Assembly (NCBI RefSeq): GCF_012273895.1
Contig: NC_052119.1
Coordinates: forward strand, 8,966,705-9,030,704
DNA from: Zerene cesonia
Taxonomy: Eukaryota > Arthropoda > Insecta > Lepidoptera > Pieridae
DNA: 64,000 nt
Direction of reading: 5' to 3'
The position numbers and the translations under genes were made by a program. The notes beneath the pieces were generated by a model. It did no database searches, was not told where the DNA came from, and was given only the letters and a program-made list of their open reading frames with translations. Of the stretch, positions 63,531-64,000 are shown piece after piece. Each line of letters starts with the position of its first letter. Positions within the stretch are counted from its first letter, which is position 1.

Positions 63531-64000
63531 TACAGATTTCCGAGAATATGATGTACACTACTTCTAAGCAAAAGAGATATCCTGACTCCTAACAGGAGGT
63601 TAAACAATTTGAATTTGATAATGAAACTAATGCTTTTTGAAAATTTAAACATAATACAGTCCAAAACATTAGTTTCCAATCCCAAAATCTTCAGGCAATT
63701 TGTCTCCAGATTCACAATTAGTACAAGACGCGTATTAAAGTCTAGACAAGACACAGATGTCTGCAAGTGTCTCAAGTGAGCACTAGAATTGCAGCGTCTG
63801 ATTGGTGAATAATTTATAGGCTACGTTATCTCCCTATTTAGTCCATTATCTAAACGTTTTGCACTAACATAATTGTTATAACCGTTTTAATATTATTGTA
63901 AATTGATATATTTACTAATTATTATAGCATACGATTTATAATACATGTAGAATATTTTATGGAATTTATATTTTTTTATAAGGATGTTTTAAAGTTGAAA
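63531..64000. other. intergenic, no gene recognised
   Basis: The minus-strand frame of 86 codons here shows no motif. Nothing supported. Confidence 0.5.

Noticed and set aside
1..64000. CRISPR array, operon or bacterial features
   Set aside because: No regularly spaced identical repeats with unique spacers, no Shine-Dalgarno-led gene strings; the introns and repeats are those of an insect nuclear genome.

Overview
The window looks like nuclear DNA of a moth or butterfly (Lepidoptera). It is AT-rich, with small GT-AG exons in long introns. It is littered with short repeats that resemble lepidopteran families: Lep1-type non-autonomous Helitrons (start TCCTACTAATATTATAAATG, end GCTAGT), a tRNA-derived SINE, poly(A)-tailed repeats and MITEs. 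There are no bacterial features. Two runs of exactly 1000 N (5093-6092 and 46373-47372) are scaffold placeholders.

Layout. From 1 to about 11.5 kb I see only intergenic DNA, dispersed repeats and one intact SINE (10987-11327). From 11.57 to 21 kb lies a cluster of four genes for small or low-complexity secreted proteins (12537-13685 +, 14264-14554 -, 16823-17035 +, 20767-20973 +). All four have the same plan: a TATA box, a very short non-coding first exon, one intron, and a splice acceptor whose AG is followed directly by the start ATG and a signal peptide. The largest carries 26 tandem copies of an octapeptide (consensus YRNPLQSL); the smallest mature product is 37% tyrosine. A perfect five-unit heat-shock element lies at 19009-19031 inside the cluster. 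From 21 to 32.8 kb there is repeat-rich DNA with no convincing protein gene and one candidate core promoter near 28.6 kb.

From 32.8 to 59.1 kb one gene of 16 coding exons can be assembled on the + strand with every splice phase compatible (1067 residues). It encodes a single-pass membrane protein: signal peptide, ectodomain resembling vertebrate THSD1, thrombospondin type-1 repeat, CUB-like domain, Ala-rich transmembrane helix and a cytoplasmic tail of about 440 residues. Most of its exons are too short, or lack an ATG, to stand out as open frames. Its intron 6, which splits the TSP1 repeat, contains a complete intronless gene on the same strand for CFAP157, a coiled-coil sperm-flagellum protein (44298-46169). 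The N gap in that intron is flanked by a near-identical 32-bp sequence, so it is probably an unmerged contig overlap rather than missing DNA. From 59.1 kb to the end I see the presumed 3' UTR, intergenic DNA and further repeats.

The cluster proteins look extracellular and structural (cuticle, eggshell, silk or gland product), but no named family was recognised. Identifications rest on reading motifs and remembered family sequences; no database search was possible.
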